From Pomphorhynchus laevis (lineage: Eukaryota > Acanthocephala > Palaeacanthocephala > Echinorhynchida > Pomphorhynchidae): a stretch of DNA of 64,000 nt. Under the pieces are notes generated by a model. It had not been told where the DNA came from. It worked only from the letters and a program-made list of their open reading frames with translations, and made no database searches. Numbering within the stretch: the stretch's first letter is position 1; each line of letters begins with the position of its first letter. The stretch lies in assembly GCA_012934845.2 (NCBI GenBank), contig WNNJ02003641.1, forward strand, positions 248,001-312,000, written 5' to 3'. Both the position numbers and the translations under genes were made by a program. Below, one piece after another: positions 32,895 through 44,639 of the stretch.

Positions 32895-33005
32895 TTGGAC
32901 ACAATGTGACATTTAAATCTAATTCGGAATTTGCTGGTTCCGTAATCTGTTTGGACCCAATGTGACATTTAAATCTAATTTGAAGTTTGCTGGTTCCGTA
33001 ATCTT
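32895..33005. repeat. Short tandem duplication (~56-bp unit)
   Basis: Two adjacent units share ATGTGACATTTAAATCTAAT and TTTGCTGGTTCCGTAATCT. The minus strand may be coding remnants of a LINE endonuclease, but this is too decayed to call. 33010-33316 holds nothing I can recognise. Confidence 0.75.
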
Positions 33006-33384
33006 ATCTAAAGCATCATTACCGAGTTCTATGGGAGTATAAATATTGTCATTACCTCATATATCGATCGAAGATCGTGATTGGTTTTTAAAGTTTACTA
33101 AGTTCTCATTTATGGAACACATTCGCGTATGTACATGTGCGTTGTCAAGTGGCTTTTGTGCTTTGAGAATGTACTATACAATCTGGCATAGGCTAATATG
33201 ACATATGCATCGTAAAGAATCAATGCAAGATCTTTCTTTAATATATATAGTCAGAACGTAACAGTTTTTATTATCGCAATTGATTAGTATTTAATAGTGT
33301 GGAAATGATTGACATAAAAAAAGATTTATTTTAACGTGGCAAATGCGTGCCAGCGCATACTTATATGACCACAACAAAACAAAA

Positions 33385-36288
33385 CTGTAAATTAGGTGTC
33401 GAGAAGGTGTGAACGGAGGAGGTGTTTGAATGTGATAAAGGAGGGTGCGCGACGGACGTCGATAGGGAGTTGATTCCAGGCGAGTGAGGCGGCGACGAGG
33501 AAGGATCGTAGACGTTGTTGGAGTAATTAGGAACGTGGAGTAAGAGGGTATGACGGGAACGCAGCGATAGCGAGGTGGGGCGAGTGTCGTCTAAGAAAGG
33601 AAGGTTGATGAACTATGGAGATCCGACAGCGATGAGACGAACAGTTACGAGAAGAAGGCGGAGTTTGATGCGGATGTGGATGATGGGCCAGGAGAGTTGG
33701 GCAAAATATGTGGATGTGTGGTCGAAGCGACGGAGACGAAAGAGCACTCGAACGGCGGTGTTGATTATTCGTTGTAGGGGTAGGATGATGGATTTTGGTG
33801 AATTGGCGAAAAGGCTAAGGCAGTAATCGATTTTAGGGAAAAGAAGCGATGAAAGAAGAGACATACAAGAACGGAAGTCGATAAGGGGGCGGATACGGCG
33901 GATGTCACGGAGAATTAAGTTAGATGAGCGGACCTTGTCACGGACGAAGGGTTTAAGGGAAAGGTGATCATCGAAATGGAAGCCTAAGAAAGTGAGATTG
34001 TGGACTATGGGGATGATCGATGAGGCAAAATATACAGTGGGAGGAGATATGTTTGGTTTACGGGGGAGGATCCACATTATTTTGGACTTGTCGGGGTTTA
34101 GAACGAGATGGAGATTGGAGAGACGTTTGTAGATAGAAGAAAGACAGTTGGATGCAGAACTGCCGATATAGTGTATGCGATGTGCGGGTGCATGAGCATA
34201 GATTATAATGTCATCGGCGTATTGCATGACGTTAAAGGAGTAAGGTTTAAAAAACGGAGAGATATCGGTAAGCAGAAGAGAGAAAAGCAAGGGACCTAGG
34301 ACTAAACCTTGTGGGAACCCGCAAAAAATAGGGATGGGAGGGGAAGATGATGAATAGGAACAGACGCGAAAGGAACGGTCGGATAGATATGAGGCAAACC
34401 ATGCTACGGAGGAGGAAGAAAAGCCGTAATCATAACGAAGTCGAGAAAGGAGGACTGAGTGGTCGACAATGTCGAATGCGGAGGAGAGGTCGAGGGAGAT
34501 GAGAACACTATATAGAGCCTTGTCTCGAGAAATGAGTAAGTCGTTGCACACTTTTATGCATGCGAATTCTGTGAAGTTATTAGAGCGGAAAGCGGATTGG
34601 AAAGGAGGGTACAGATTGGATGAGGAGCGATAAGCGTTGATCTGTATTAAGATGAGGCGTTCTAAGAGCTTAGAAAGAGTAGGGAGTAGTGAAATAAGTT
34701 GATAGCTAGAAGGAAGGGAGGGGTCGAGCGGTTGTTTCTTAAGGAGGGGACGAACCATTGCGGATTTCCAGTGTGACGGGAATATACGACTGCGGATGGA
34801 CGAGTTAAACAAGGTTGTGAGAAATGGGGATATCGATGAGCATATAGATTTTAATATGTGAGTAGGCAGGGGATCGGCAGGTGAGGTTTTGTTGGGCAAG
34901 GACATGAGGACAGATTATACTTCTGTAGGTGAGACAGGGAGAAGATGAAAGAGTTCCGGAAGGATGAGGCTAGACTGGGCAGAGTGGGATAGGATGAAGG
35001 CCGGGGTGTGAGAGAGCAACGTGGATACTTTAGTCTGGAGAAATGACGAATAATCATTGGCAGTGATGTTGCGCGGCGAAGAGGAGCGAGCAAGGATTGA
35101 GTTAAAAGTATGCCAGAGAATCTTAGAGTAGAATGAAGCGATGATTTTATGCTGCCAGAAGGAGTTGAATTTGGTACGTAGTAGGTTGAGATAAGACCGG
35201 CGAAGAGCAATATAGGAATCACAGAAAGACTGGGTGATCGAGCGGAAATCACGTCTGAAGAGAGCGGTGATAGACTCGAAAAGCATGGCGGAGTCGACGC
35301 TTTGAGAGTAGGTATTGGATGTCAAACCATGGGGCACGGTGCAAGCGACGGTGTGGGTGAGACTTGAAGGGCAAGAGAATATCGAGAGTGGATGTCAGTT
35401 CAGAGTCGATAAGAAAGGCGAGATCGTGAGGAGATGAATATGTTATTGTGGGTAATGATAGAGACGATTTGAGTAAGGCAGAGCGGAGAAGGGAGAGGTC
35501 AAGATTTCTCCAAGGGCGACGTAAGATTGTAGGTGTGTGAGGAGGGTGTGTGGTTGTGAGTGAGATCAAGGGTGATAAGAAAGTGATCGGATAGACCAGG
35601 ATCAGATATGGACAGTGAGGTGTAGGCCGCAAAATGATCAAGGACATCGATGAAGTCGAGTGCCCCACCTAGTATATGTGTGGGGGCAGTGGAGATTAGT
35701 TTGTAATTGTAGTTGTATAGAATGTAGATGAACCGGATGGAATCCGTGGAAGAGGTGGCGGTCTCGGCGGATATTGAAGTCGCCTAGAACGAGTTAAGGG
35801 ACTAAGGACAAAGAACAATGAGAAAGGAGGTCAGCGAGTTCGTTAAAAAATAAGGATGTAGGAGCTGATGAACCAGGACGGTATACAATGGCGAGATCTA
35901 GAGTGATCGGGTTAGAATAACGACATGTGAGCAATTCAAAATAGCAAGGACTGAAAGGGGGATTGATTTTGCGAAGAGACGTGGGGTGACGCGCGAATGC
36001 GACGATGCCGCCATGATTAGAAAATTTAGAAGGGCATGAGCTGAGGGGGCGGGCGGATTCGACTAGGGCGCAACCGGCAGAGAGCAGACGGCGAATGGAA
36101 AGGTCGTCGGAATCTGAGTGCCAGGATTCGGTGAGGCAGAAGAGATCGATGGATTGCTTGGTGAATAGGTTGAGGATAAGATCGGATTTATTGAGAATAG
36201 ATCTAGTGTTGAGGAGACCGAGGCGGAAACCGTGTGTTGTGGCGAAAGAGTCTAGTAGAGAAGACACATAGTAGAGATGGAGCGACAT
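33385..36288 (-). pseudogene. Family A LINE ORF2 (endonuclease plus RT), broken
   Basis: The endonuclease at 35794-36288 has LLNTRSILNKSDLI, DLFCLTESWHSDS and LAIVYRPGSS. A linker region follows at 34915-35668. The RT at 33613-34905 has SSYQLISLLPTLSKLLERL, LDLSSAFDIVDH, VLGPLLFSLLLTDI and YADDIIIY. The C-terminal NQLP...FKHLLRSHLLDT block is in another frame near 33385-33610. Compared with copy A1 the GVPQGSV motif has become GFPQGLV. The element is recently dead. Confidence 0.8.
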
Positions 36289-37303
36289 CGCATTTTGGGA
36301 CGTGTTTGGACAATTTGAAAATTTCTGTCTATGTTTCGGATGGAGAGTGATGTTTCGCTGTTTTCCTGGCGACGGCGTTTTTCGATGCGGGCTGAAGAGA
36401 TTTGAGCGATTTCAGAAGGGGCGCGATCGGTGAAAATTCGAGTGGTTGAAGATGACATGAGTTTAAATCGTTGAGAGAGGAGAGAAGACGCGTGAGAGCA
36501 ATGCTTGAAAACAATTTTTAGGAGAGGGGCTGGGAAGGATTAGATTGAGAGGATTTGTTTAGACGGATGAATGCGACAGGATAAATGTAAATGAAAAAGG
36601 ATGGTTTATCCGCAGGAACAATAGACGAGAAATTGGATCTGAATACGGAAACATCGTGGTCCAGACGTGCTTGTGGAGATAAGGAGTTAGAAGGCGTGAT
36701 ATTAGCGACAATGACGCAACGATCGCAAGAAGGAAAGCGCTTCCGTAAAGAAGGATGACTGACGTGAGTAGATGAGATCACGATAGAAGAGCTGGCAGTT
36801 GATGATTTGGAGGGATTTGGTTTGACGACGGGAGACATAGAGGATAATGATAATAAAGAGGGTGGCAAGCGATGTGATGAAAGGTTGTGAGTGGAAGGAT
36901 AGTGGAGGTTGGTGGAGGTGATTTTGATTGATGGATGCAAGTTATTGAGAAACGAGACGGGAAAGATGGAATGTGGGGTGTCGGGGAGTGAAGATGACAT
37001 GGAATGGGAAGTGTATATGGTGGCAGGGTTGGTGGGTGGAGAATAGACTTTAGAAACGACGAAGGTAGTTTGAGTTGACGTGTTGGATGTTGATATGTGC
37101 TTATTGGAAAGGTTGCAGATTAGTTTGTTGGCACACAAATCACATACGAAGTCTTTTTTGGCCTTATTCTTGTCGCAGGCGATTGTTGTCCAGAAGCTGC
37201 AGTCGTGTATCAAGCACTGTACTTGCAGTTGTCTATAGTTGGTGTCGGTCTTTGTTGTTTTCTTACGTCCTCCCATAAACTTGTAAGAATGCATTTCAAT
37301 CAA
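36259..37303 (-). pseudogene. Family A LINE ORF1: zinc finger plus RRM-like protein, one frame change
   Basis: The N-terminus (36518-37303) has a Cys/His-rich finger: QCLIHDCSFWTTIAC, then FVCDLC. A long Ser/Thr/Pro linker leads to an RRM-like start (CVIVANITPSNSLSPQ). After a frame change near 36510 the rest (RIFTDRAPSEIAQI, SIRNIDRNFQIVQTRP) matches the C-terminus of the family C ORF1 (KIFKDLSVEERLLL, MIRNFRVVRRRP). Such ORF1 proteins bind LINE RNA as a chaperone. Confidence 0.65.
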
Positions 37304-37309
37304 TTTTTC

Positions 37310-37460
37310 AACCGATAGTTGTCGTCGATAGTTGTCGTCGATGGTTGTCGTCGATGGTTGTCGTCGATGGTTGTCGTCGATGGTTGTCGTCGATGGTTGT
37401 CGTCTATGGTTGTCGTCGAAGGTTGTCGTCGATGGTTGTCGTCGAAGGTTGTCGTCGAAT
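37310..37460. repeat. Minisatellite, 13-bp unit
   Basis: About eleven copies of GGTTGTCGTCGAT (with A/T variants), in phase, directly upstream of the family A ORF1. Tandem repeats of this sort are found in 5' UTR promoters of some LINEs. ORFs through it on either strand are artefacts of the 13-bp period. Confidence 0.92.
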
Positions 37461-37559
37461 TGTATGTTTTTTTTATTGTAAGTAGTTTATATTTTCGACA
37501 ACAAAAGAGCTTGAACAGCTCGAACATGTTGGTTCACAATAGGGAAAACAGAAAAATTA

Positions 37560-38200
37560 AAAATTAAATAAATAGACGAAATAATGTGCAATTGAGTCAT
37601 GACGACAACGCATCCTGAGGTAATTTCGCAACCGTCGTTTAAAACTCCCCTGGTTACTATTTATCGTCACAGCAGGTAGACCATTCCAGATAGGTACAAT
37701 TCTATCATGGATTGTTGAAATTCGTTTATTGCAGGCTCGTCTTCTCTTTAGCATATAGTTGTGACCACGTAGGCGATCGTTGGTTCTTAGCTCAAACGTG
37801 TCATTGCAACAATGGCCAGGGGTAGTCAAGCACCTCCACACGAACATCAGATCATTAAATTTTAGTGAAATTTTCATTGGGGGAACGTCACGACATCGCA
37901 GGCGTTCCTCATAAGGTAACAAACGTATGGACCGCACCAAATGTGTGCACCGATAAAGAATGCGTTCGTAAGCGTCCAGCTCAAACTGGAATTGATGGTT
38001 AGCAACGACGGACCCATACAGCATGTGTGAGAGGATTGCGCATTGGTAAAGAATACGCAATCCCACAGAATCAAGATGACCGAACACCCTACGTACTAGA
38101 CCGAGGAGGCGAACGCACTTGCTTACAACATGATCGACATGAGAGCGGGAGCCTAAGTCACTAGTTACAATCACACCCAGGTCCGACATTTGCGACACAA
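37560..38200 (-). mobile_element. 5'-truncated CR1/Jockey-type LINE, ORF2 C-terminus
   Basis: A 213-codon open frame on the minus strand (37557-38198) encodes the region after the RT: SDLGVIVTSDLGSRSHVDHV, ILYQCAILSHMLYGSVVAN, then IWNGLPAVTINSNQGSFKRR. The frame is intact but the RT core is absent, so the insertion is 5'-truncated near 38215. It abuts the minisatellite on its 3' side. Confidence 0.78.
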
Positions 38201-38439
38201 TTTATACGAATAACAAAGCAGTGTAAAAAACTCGGAAACCCGTGATCGTTCAGCTATGGGTGGAGTAGATCTCAACACATCCCTGAGTATCTTTGTCGTA
38301 ATGTGCTGACATTTTGAGAGGGAATTTTATGCTTTCAGTTCGATTTATTTCCCTCCATTTTCTTGCTGTTTTCATGTATATTTACTCAAGTACAGATCTG
38401 CAATTTAGCCTTTGTTCTTTCAGTACTGTTGCCGCCTTC

Positions 38440-39770
38440 TCAAATTAAATGCTACGATCGGTGGAGATGACGTGATTAAATAGGGCCGACAACGTGTCAT
38501 GCCGTTTAAAACCATACTTACGTTGGTAGATTCTCTTGGCTAGATCTTGTTCGGTCTGACCAACAAATGTTCTATTACAATTAGCACAAGGTATATCATA
38601 CACGACGCTACTGCTTTGTATGTGAGATTTGCGTTTGAAAATCCCTAAATTTGTGGCACCTCTCTTATAGTAAACATTAAGCTGCTTGTATATTCGAAAC
38701 TTTTGCTGTTGAACGAGAATGCTGACTTTGACATAAATAAATTAGGCGACGCCATTCAGATGTACTTAGTTTGGTATGGTGCACTTTTGGTCAAGGTGCA
38801 TCTCTGCGATTAATATCGATGTAGATTCTTTTAGCTGTACATTTGTGGATAAAGAATCGTCATCGGCTGTCACGAACCAACGGTTTTGTGGTTATAGTCT
38901 CCTAATTGCTTTTGCGAATTAATATCCATTTTTATATAGGAATGGTTATTTTCTTTGACTTTTTCAATTCGATTGTTTATAATCAAATTGAATGCCGGTC
39001 TTTGTCAGACTGGCATACTGTTATATCGTTGTTCTTCAGTTTATGAATGTCTGTTAAAGTTTATAGTCTAGGTTCGGCCTGTGCTTACTGGAGATATTCA
39101 GTGCAAACGTGTCGTATGCGGCTACGCCTCCCATTGCTTTTGGTGGTATATTAGTTGCCAAGATTTATGTCACACCTTATTTCGATCGGGCTAATTGCTA
39201 TTAAAGGAGCAAGCTTGGGTCCCAAGTTGAGTAGTTCCTCTTCATGTGATGTCAACACTTGGTGTGATCAGTTGAAGACGGTTTTGCTGCGAGGCCATTG
39301 CTTCTTGCACATTCTAAGTCTTTCTAGTTTCAACTCATGTTTATGTAAGGCCCAATTTTCGTGTCTTTGAATACAATCATTGACAAATTCGTTCTTGAAT
39401 ATCATGTCCTCAGACGCTAGGGACTGTATAGGTCTTTTACATTTTCCACTAATAATTGGGTTAAGCGTGTTAAGGAGACAGTGCATTCTGTATGTCAAAG
39501 TGCATCAAAGAATGATACATGAAGTTTTGTAACCATGAATATGTAAAACCGATGTTTCCTGATTTGAATTGTACGCCTTTAGGTATTATGTTATTATTCC
39601 GACAGATTTTTAGGAACTTGATTGACAATTAGGTACTAACGTTTTTTCCATTAGAATTAATTTTCGTATTAGTCATTAGCAGTCTTCGCCATACTGCTTC
39701 TTGTAATCGTTCAGAATTACATTCGTGTCAAATTTAATCTTTATATGGTGAGTCATCCCTGAGGAAAAAT
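38440..39770 (-). mobile_element. Penelope-like element remnant lacking the RT core
   Basis: Minus strand pieces: 39268-39498 (FKNEFVNDCIQRHENWALHK, the N-terminal region), about 38990-39160 (IPPKAMGGV, ITVCQSDKD) and a GIY-YIG domain at about 38450-38640 (VVYDIPCANCNRTFVGQTEQ, then a Lys/Arg-rich helix and LSALFNHVIS). The RT core between them is missing, so it is an internally deleted copy. The GIY-YIG type differs from those of the other PLEs here. Confidence 0.6.
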
Positions 39771-39974
39771 AGAAAAATAACAAATAATTATTATATTTTT
39801 ATTTTAAATAATTATTAAATTATTATATCATTGTATAATAATTTATTATAATATAATAATATTGTAATAATATAACATGTATAATATAATAATATAACAT
39901 ATCTATATTGGAACAATATTTCTATATTGGAAGAAAATCGCATAAATACACAATAACCATATACAATTACAATT

Positions 39975-41087
39975 ATGGACAGACGTAAGGGAAACGACAT
40001 TCCTGAATTCATATCAAGACAAGTAGGATGTGATGGTGATGGCTGCAATGTCTGGACTACAGTAACTGTACCACATAAAGATGCTGATACATTGAGTAGA
40101 AGAAAATTTATATGTGGTTTTTGTACTGCGTCAATCGTATTTTGTAGTTCATTGACATCAGCAAAGGACAATGCTCATTTTAACTTAAAGACACGTAGGT
40201 TTCAAGAACAAATTATTGACAAAGAATCTAGCATATGCCAGAGCAAAATCACTACGCCGATGTCGTTACACGTCAATTCAAATAAGGAGCCAGACGTAAT
40301 AGATGCTTCAAGTTCGACTCACATTTGGACACGAGGACATAAACATTCACGGACGGTGTATAAACAAAGAAGAAATATCAATGACAGCACTGTGATGGTA
40401 AACGACAATGATCAAGTTACACCTGAGAATATTCCTAAATGGCCTTCACCTTTATCTGACATATTCGCGGAACACAGTCCTAAGAACCACAATATATTGA
40501 TTTCTACTCCTGTTCGACCAAAGAATGTATTGAAGCAGCCTTTAAGTAGAACGCAGACAATATACGATGATAGAGTGTGCAATGATGTGGCAGTCGGAAA
40601 TGAAAATGAACTGAAATTCAAGGATTTGACAGATAAGACGTTTGTTGAAATTATCAATATTAGGAATCGTGCTAGAAACAGAAATAATTGCGTAATTTTT
40701 GCTAACATCACTGAATCTTCTGCAGACAACGTTCAGACCCGTGTGGATGATGACGTAGTTTCTATTCGTAAGGTCTTTTCGGATATATTCGTTCAGGGTG
40801 AAGAGGATATTGCACGTAGTCAAAAAAAGCTTGGTAAAACAGCACAACATAAACCACGATTACTTAAAGTAGTATTTGATTCTGCAGATAATACAAGAGC
40901 AGTTTTAGCTAGAGGTTATCGCTTGAAAGGTAAGACGACAAAAATTTTTAAAGATCTCTCGGTTGAGGAAAGATTGTTGCTTAATAATGCTCGTGCTAAT
41001 CTAGCATTTAGAAGATCGAATGGAGAGACTGATCTAATGATAAGAAATTTTCGAGTAGTTCGTCGGCGACCATTCGTACGTTGGTGA
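39975..41087 (+). CDS. Family C LINE ORF1: zinc finger plus RRM-like RNA-binding protein
   Basis: Intact 370-codon ORF. Residues 16-50 form a Cys-rich finger (VGCDGDGCNVWTTVTV, then FICGFC), similar in spacing to that of the family A ORF1. The middle is a low-complexity linker. Residues ~235-370 look like an RRM-type fold (NCVIFANITESS, RLLKVVFDSADNTRAVL, IFKDLSVEERLLL). The protein should bind element RNA and accompany ORF2. The start ATG follows AT-rich UTR with no competing upstream ATG in frame. Confidence 0.78.
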   Translation: MDRRKGNDIPEFISRQVGCDGDGCNVWTTVTVPHKDADTLSRRKFICGFCTASIVFCSSLTSAKDNAHFNLKTRRFQEQIIDKESSICQSKITTPMSLHVNSNKEPDVIDASSSTHIWTRGHKHSRTVYKQRRNINDSTVMVNDNDQVTPENIPKWPSPLSDIFAEHSPKNHNILISTPVRPKNVLKQPLSRTQTIYDDRVCNDVAVGNENELKFKDLTDKTFVEIINIRNRARNRNNCVIFANITESSADNVQTRVDDDVVSIRKVFSDIFVQGEEDIARSQKKLGKTAQHKPRLLKVVFDSADNTRAVLARGYRLKGKTTKIFKDLSVEERLLLNNARANLAFRRSNGETDLMIRNFRVVRRRPFVRW

Positions 41088-41097
41088 GTTAAGAAAG

Positions 41098-44013
41098 TTC
41101 TTCCAGGGATTCCTTTTTACAATTAGGAAATCTAGCGCGCATTGATATCACATCCAACATTACTACTCAATTACCCTCTGCTTCTGGTATTAGTGTCGCC
41201 TATACTAATTTAAGGAGTATTTTACCAAAATTTGATGAACTTAAGGCATGGGTCATCTTAATTAAACCAGCGAACCTGGCTCTCACTGAAACATGGCTGC
41301 ATCGTGATATTCCCGATGGTTTAATTGCTATTATGGGATATAATTTGGTGAGAGCTGATAGAGAGTCTCGGAAGGGTAGAGGTGTTGCGCTATATATTAC
41401 GACATCCTTAAACATTACTTCCACTCGTAATTTTAAAAATGAACTGGGCACGTGCGAGTTTCTCTCAGTTATTGTTTCACACTTCGGAGGTCCCTTAGCT
41501 ATTGCCGTGTGCTACAGTTCGCCGCAATCATCCGTATTGAGTCATGAATTCTCTACACTAATTAGTCACTGTTCTGAGCTTGAAGAATATCTACTAGTTG
41601 GCGATTTCAATATACCCTCAGCTGGTCACATCGGGAATTATGTTTTGGATAGTAGTTCTTCCAAGTCAGATGTGGATTTGTGGAATTTTCTTACAAATGA
41701 TATCATGTTAGAGCAACATGTGCAGTCGCCCACCAGATTCGCGCAAAACCAGGAATCTTGTCTAGATTTGGTATTTTCCAAATTAATTACAAGTGTGGGT
41801 AATATGAGCTATCAGAGTCCTATTGGATTGAGCGATCATTGCATGATCTTAATCAATTATTTTTCTAGGTGTATGATCCAAAAACTGGAAAATTTGATAG
41901 TGTCGAAAAGATCTTGGCAACAAATTGATGAAGACTAATTACGAGAGGCGGCACTAAGAACATAATTCAACTGTGCTAGTGAAGACATTGAGGTAAGGTG
42001 GCATGTTATTGAATCAGGTTTAGTAGCTCTTGCAGATAAGTTTGCACCACTCCGTAGATTACCAAAAAGTAAAGCTAAATACCCTCCTTGGTTTGACACT
42101 GAATTGCGATATGCTCTCAAACATAGGAATCGTCTATTTGAACTAAGCCGTCATCAGAATAATTTTAAAAAGCGGTATACAATGTTCCGAAATTTCGTCA
42201 ATCGCCTTAAGATTACAAAAAGGCAAAGTTTTGAAGATCAATTAGCTTTACAAATTGATACAGAACCAAAAAAATTTTGGGCTTATGTGAAAGGATCCAG
42301 AGCTCTGCTACCAGCAATTTCATCTTTAAGAGACGGTAACACTCGAGTGACATCGCCAGACAGCATGGCAGAATTGTTTGCATCCGCTTTTGAGCTGACA
42401 CCAGATGCTTTCTCTAGCATATGTGGAGATGCAGCATCACAACAGGTAGAAATTGGTTCTCCAGTTTTAACGATAACAGCACATGAGGTTTTTGTTGAAT
42501 TGGCTAGGTTATCTAGATCATCAGCTGCAGGCCCCGATGATATTCACCCCCAACTTCTTAAGTTACTTGCTCCTGTTCTGGCTGAGCCATTAGCCTCCAT
42601 ATTTGAGCTGAGCTTGCGCATTTCGAAGTTACCTGCTGCCTGGAAAAAAGCGATTGTAGTACCAATTTATAAAAATGGTGAAAAAGATGATCCGAATAAC
42701 TATAGGGCGATAAGTCTAACTAGTGTTGTATGCAAAGTGATTGAGCGCATACTAAACAGACGCATATATGATCATTTGAGTTCGCTAAGAATTCTCAATA
42801 ATGCACAGCATGGATTTCGCCCTCGGCGTTCATGTCTTACAAACTTATTACATGCTCGTGAAGATTGGGTTGGACATGTTGCTAACGGGTACTGTATCGA
42901 CGTAATATTTCTTGACTTTAGTCGTGCTTTTGATAGGGTGCCCCACAAAATGCTAATTTCCACCCTTGAGTCTTATAAAGTCAATCGCTCCATTATAAGC
43001 TGGATTCGAGATTTTCTTAAAGATAGATCCTTTGCTGTTCGTGTAGGTCAATGCCTATCGTCTTATCGTCCTATCACCTTAGGAGTACCACAGGGATCAG
43101 TCTTAGGACCCTTGTTGTTTAACATATTTATAAATCAGCTACTAGATTTAATTGAGGATTGTAGTGTTTTAGCTTTTGCCGACGATGTAAAGGTATGGAA
43201 ATTGATTAAAACCAACAAGGATCGAAATGACTTTCAAAATATCCTAAACATTGTTTATCGATGGTCTTTAAACACTGGAATTTCATTGAATATTAAAAAG
43301 TGTGCACATATGAGATTAGGTCATAGCAACGTGAGTCAAGAATATTTTATTGACGATGAGTTTGTTGTTTCCACGCAGTCCATTCTGGATCTTGGTATAA
43401 TTGTTCAAAACAATCTGAAAACACGTGCTAACACTGATAGGATTTGTAACGCAGCAAGAAGAATGACCTATATTGTCAAAAATTGCTTTAAAGATTTATC
43501 TCCCGTTTGTGTTATGCGTTTATATAATGCTCTTATAAGACCGATATTATAATATGTGTCGCCAGTAGTCTTTCCGTGTACGCGTACAGAACTTGATCAA
43601 TTAAAAAAAAACGATTTATTTTAACGTGGCATATAGAGCGCATACTTTGACGGTTTACGAAATTATGTCCTCAGGTACGATATCTTCCCTATGAGGCACG
43701 AATAAAAAGTTTGAATATGCCGACAGTGCGTGAAAGGTTCCTTCTTTTCGACCTTCTAGCTATGTATCGACTAGTTAATAAAGATGAAAATTTTCCAGCA
43801 AATAGAGTTGAACTCAATGAATGGGATGTACTTAGAGGGCACTCGAAAGTACTAGTAGTACATGAGCACGGAAAATACCCTCGTCATTTCCGACTGTCTC
43901 ATCGAGCGGTGAATATTTGGAATCGTCTTCCAGTTGATGTCGTTGCGGTGCATACAATCAATGAATTTAAATCCAATATAAAGAACTGGATTCGAAATGA
44001 GAACGAATGGTGA
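41098..44013 (+). pseudogene. Family C LINE ORF2 (endonuclease plus RT), a few stops
   Basis: The endonuclease is open from about 41098 to 41938: YTNLRSILPKFDELKAW, LALTETWLH, LVGDFNIPSAGH. Two stops follow (41936-41938 and near 41960). The RT frame 42104-43552 is intact: NNYRAISLTSVVCKVIERIL, FLDFSRAFDRVPH, GVPQGSVLGPLLF and FADDVKVW. A stop at 43550-43552 and the nested tail at 43602-43650 separate the C-terminus (43680-44013: RERFLLFDLLAMYRLV, IWNRLPVDVVAVHTINEFK). Confidence 0.85.
43602..43650 (-). mobile_element. Tiny family A LINE tail nested in family C ORF2
   Basis: The run of A followed by CGATTTATTTTAACGTGGCA and GAGCGCATAC is the reverse complement of the family A 3' end. ORF2 coding resumes immediately after it. 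It is an extreme 5' truncation of about 49 bp. Confidence 0.8.
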
Positions 44014-44459
44014 TTGCTGCAGTACCCATGGTTCTGATATATATATACTGAATGATGTTTTTTGATTTTTTTGTATTTATTTGTTTTTTATGTGAGCGGT
44101 CAAAACAGCCTTATGGCTATGACCTGTATTAATAATTTTTTTAAATAATGAACAATTTATTAAAAATAATCATATTAACTTAGGTTCCCGCAAATGGGCC
44201 TCAAATTGAAATTTACGATCCCAGACTGGGCAATATAATACAAAAAAGTTTCTCAATGTGAAACAGTAGTTAACTCTGCTATCCGAATAGTCGCAGAGAT
44301 CGTTCTTTGTGCGCTAAAGCATAATCGCCTTCGTATGTTAGAAATGCAGTTTGCGTACGATTGTTTGCTTTTGATGGCAATATATCGTGCAGCTTTTCTT
44401 AATAAGAGATCCAATTCTCTCCCAATTCCAGCAGCAGTCGAAACAATGGCTGGTATGAA

Positions 44460-44502
44460 AATCCCATCCTCCACCAGTGAAACACTGGTGGAGGATGGGA
44501 TT
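44460..44502. repeat. Perfect palindrome, 20-bp arms
   Basis: AATCCCATCCTCCACCAGTG at 44460-44479 is perfectly complementary to 44483-44502 around AAA. It lies in intron DNA with no gene beside it. Confidence 0.92.
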
Positions 44503-44639
44503 ATTATCCTGTATTAATAATAATATTAATTTAATTATTAACTAGTTGCTATTTTTATTAGTATCTAATTTTAAAAAATATAAATGTATTACTAATTTCA
44601 ATATAGTAATATCGATATTTTGCTTATTTGTAAGTACTT

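Larger units (their letters stand above)
33317..37303 (-). mobile_element. Family A LINE, near full length
   Basis: Minus-strand non-LTR element of about 4 kb with ORF1 (36259-37303), ORF2 (about 33385-36288) and a 3' end with the same tail as copy A1 (TGCCACGTTAAAATAAATC then T/A run, here at 33317-33350). Upstream of ORF1 are 13-bp tandem repeats (37310-37460) that could be its 5' UTR. Sequence is GC-rich against an AT-rich background. A few stops and frameshifts interrupt ORF2, for example near 33610, 34900, 35250 and 35790, and one frame change interrupts ORF1 near 36510. Confidence 0.88.
39790..44150 (+). mobile_element. Family C LINE (CR1-like), near full length
   Basis: Two-ORF non-LTR element: ORF1 39975-41087, ORF2 about 41098-44013, and a 3' UTR with GTGAGCGGTC and TATGACCTGTATTAATAAT ending near 44150. 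Only a few stops interrupt ORF2. A ~49-bp family A tail is inserted at 43602-43650. It lies in the intron between LRR exons 26482-26541 and 45685-45738, in the same orientation as the gene. Confidence 0.87.

Noticed and set aside
37310-37460. CRISPR-like array
   Set aside because: There are no spacers, only a 13-bp tandem unit, and the DNA is eukaryotic.
37300-37567. ORFs on both strands through the 13-bp repeats
   Set aside because: The repeat period keeps frames open by chance; no conserved motif.
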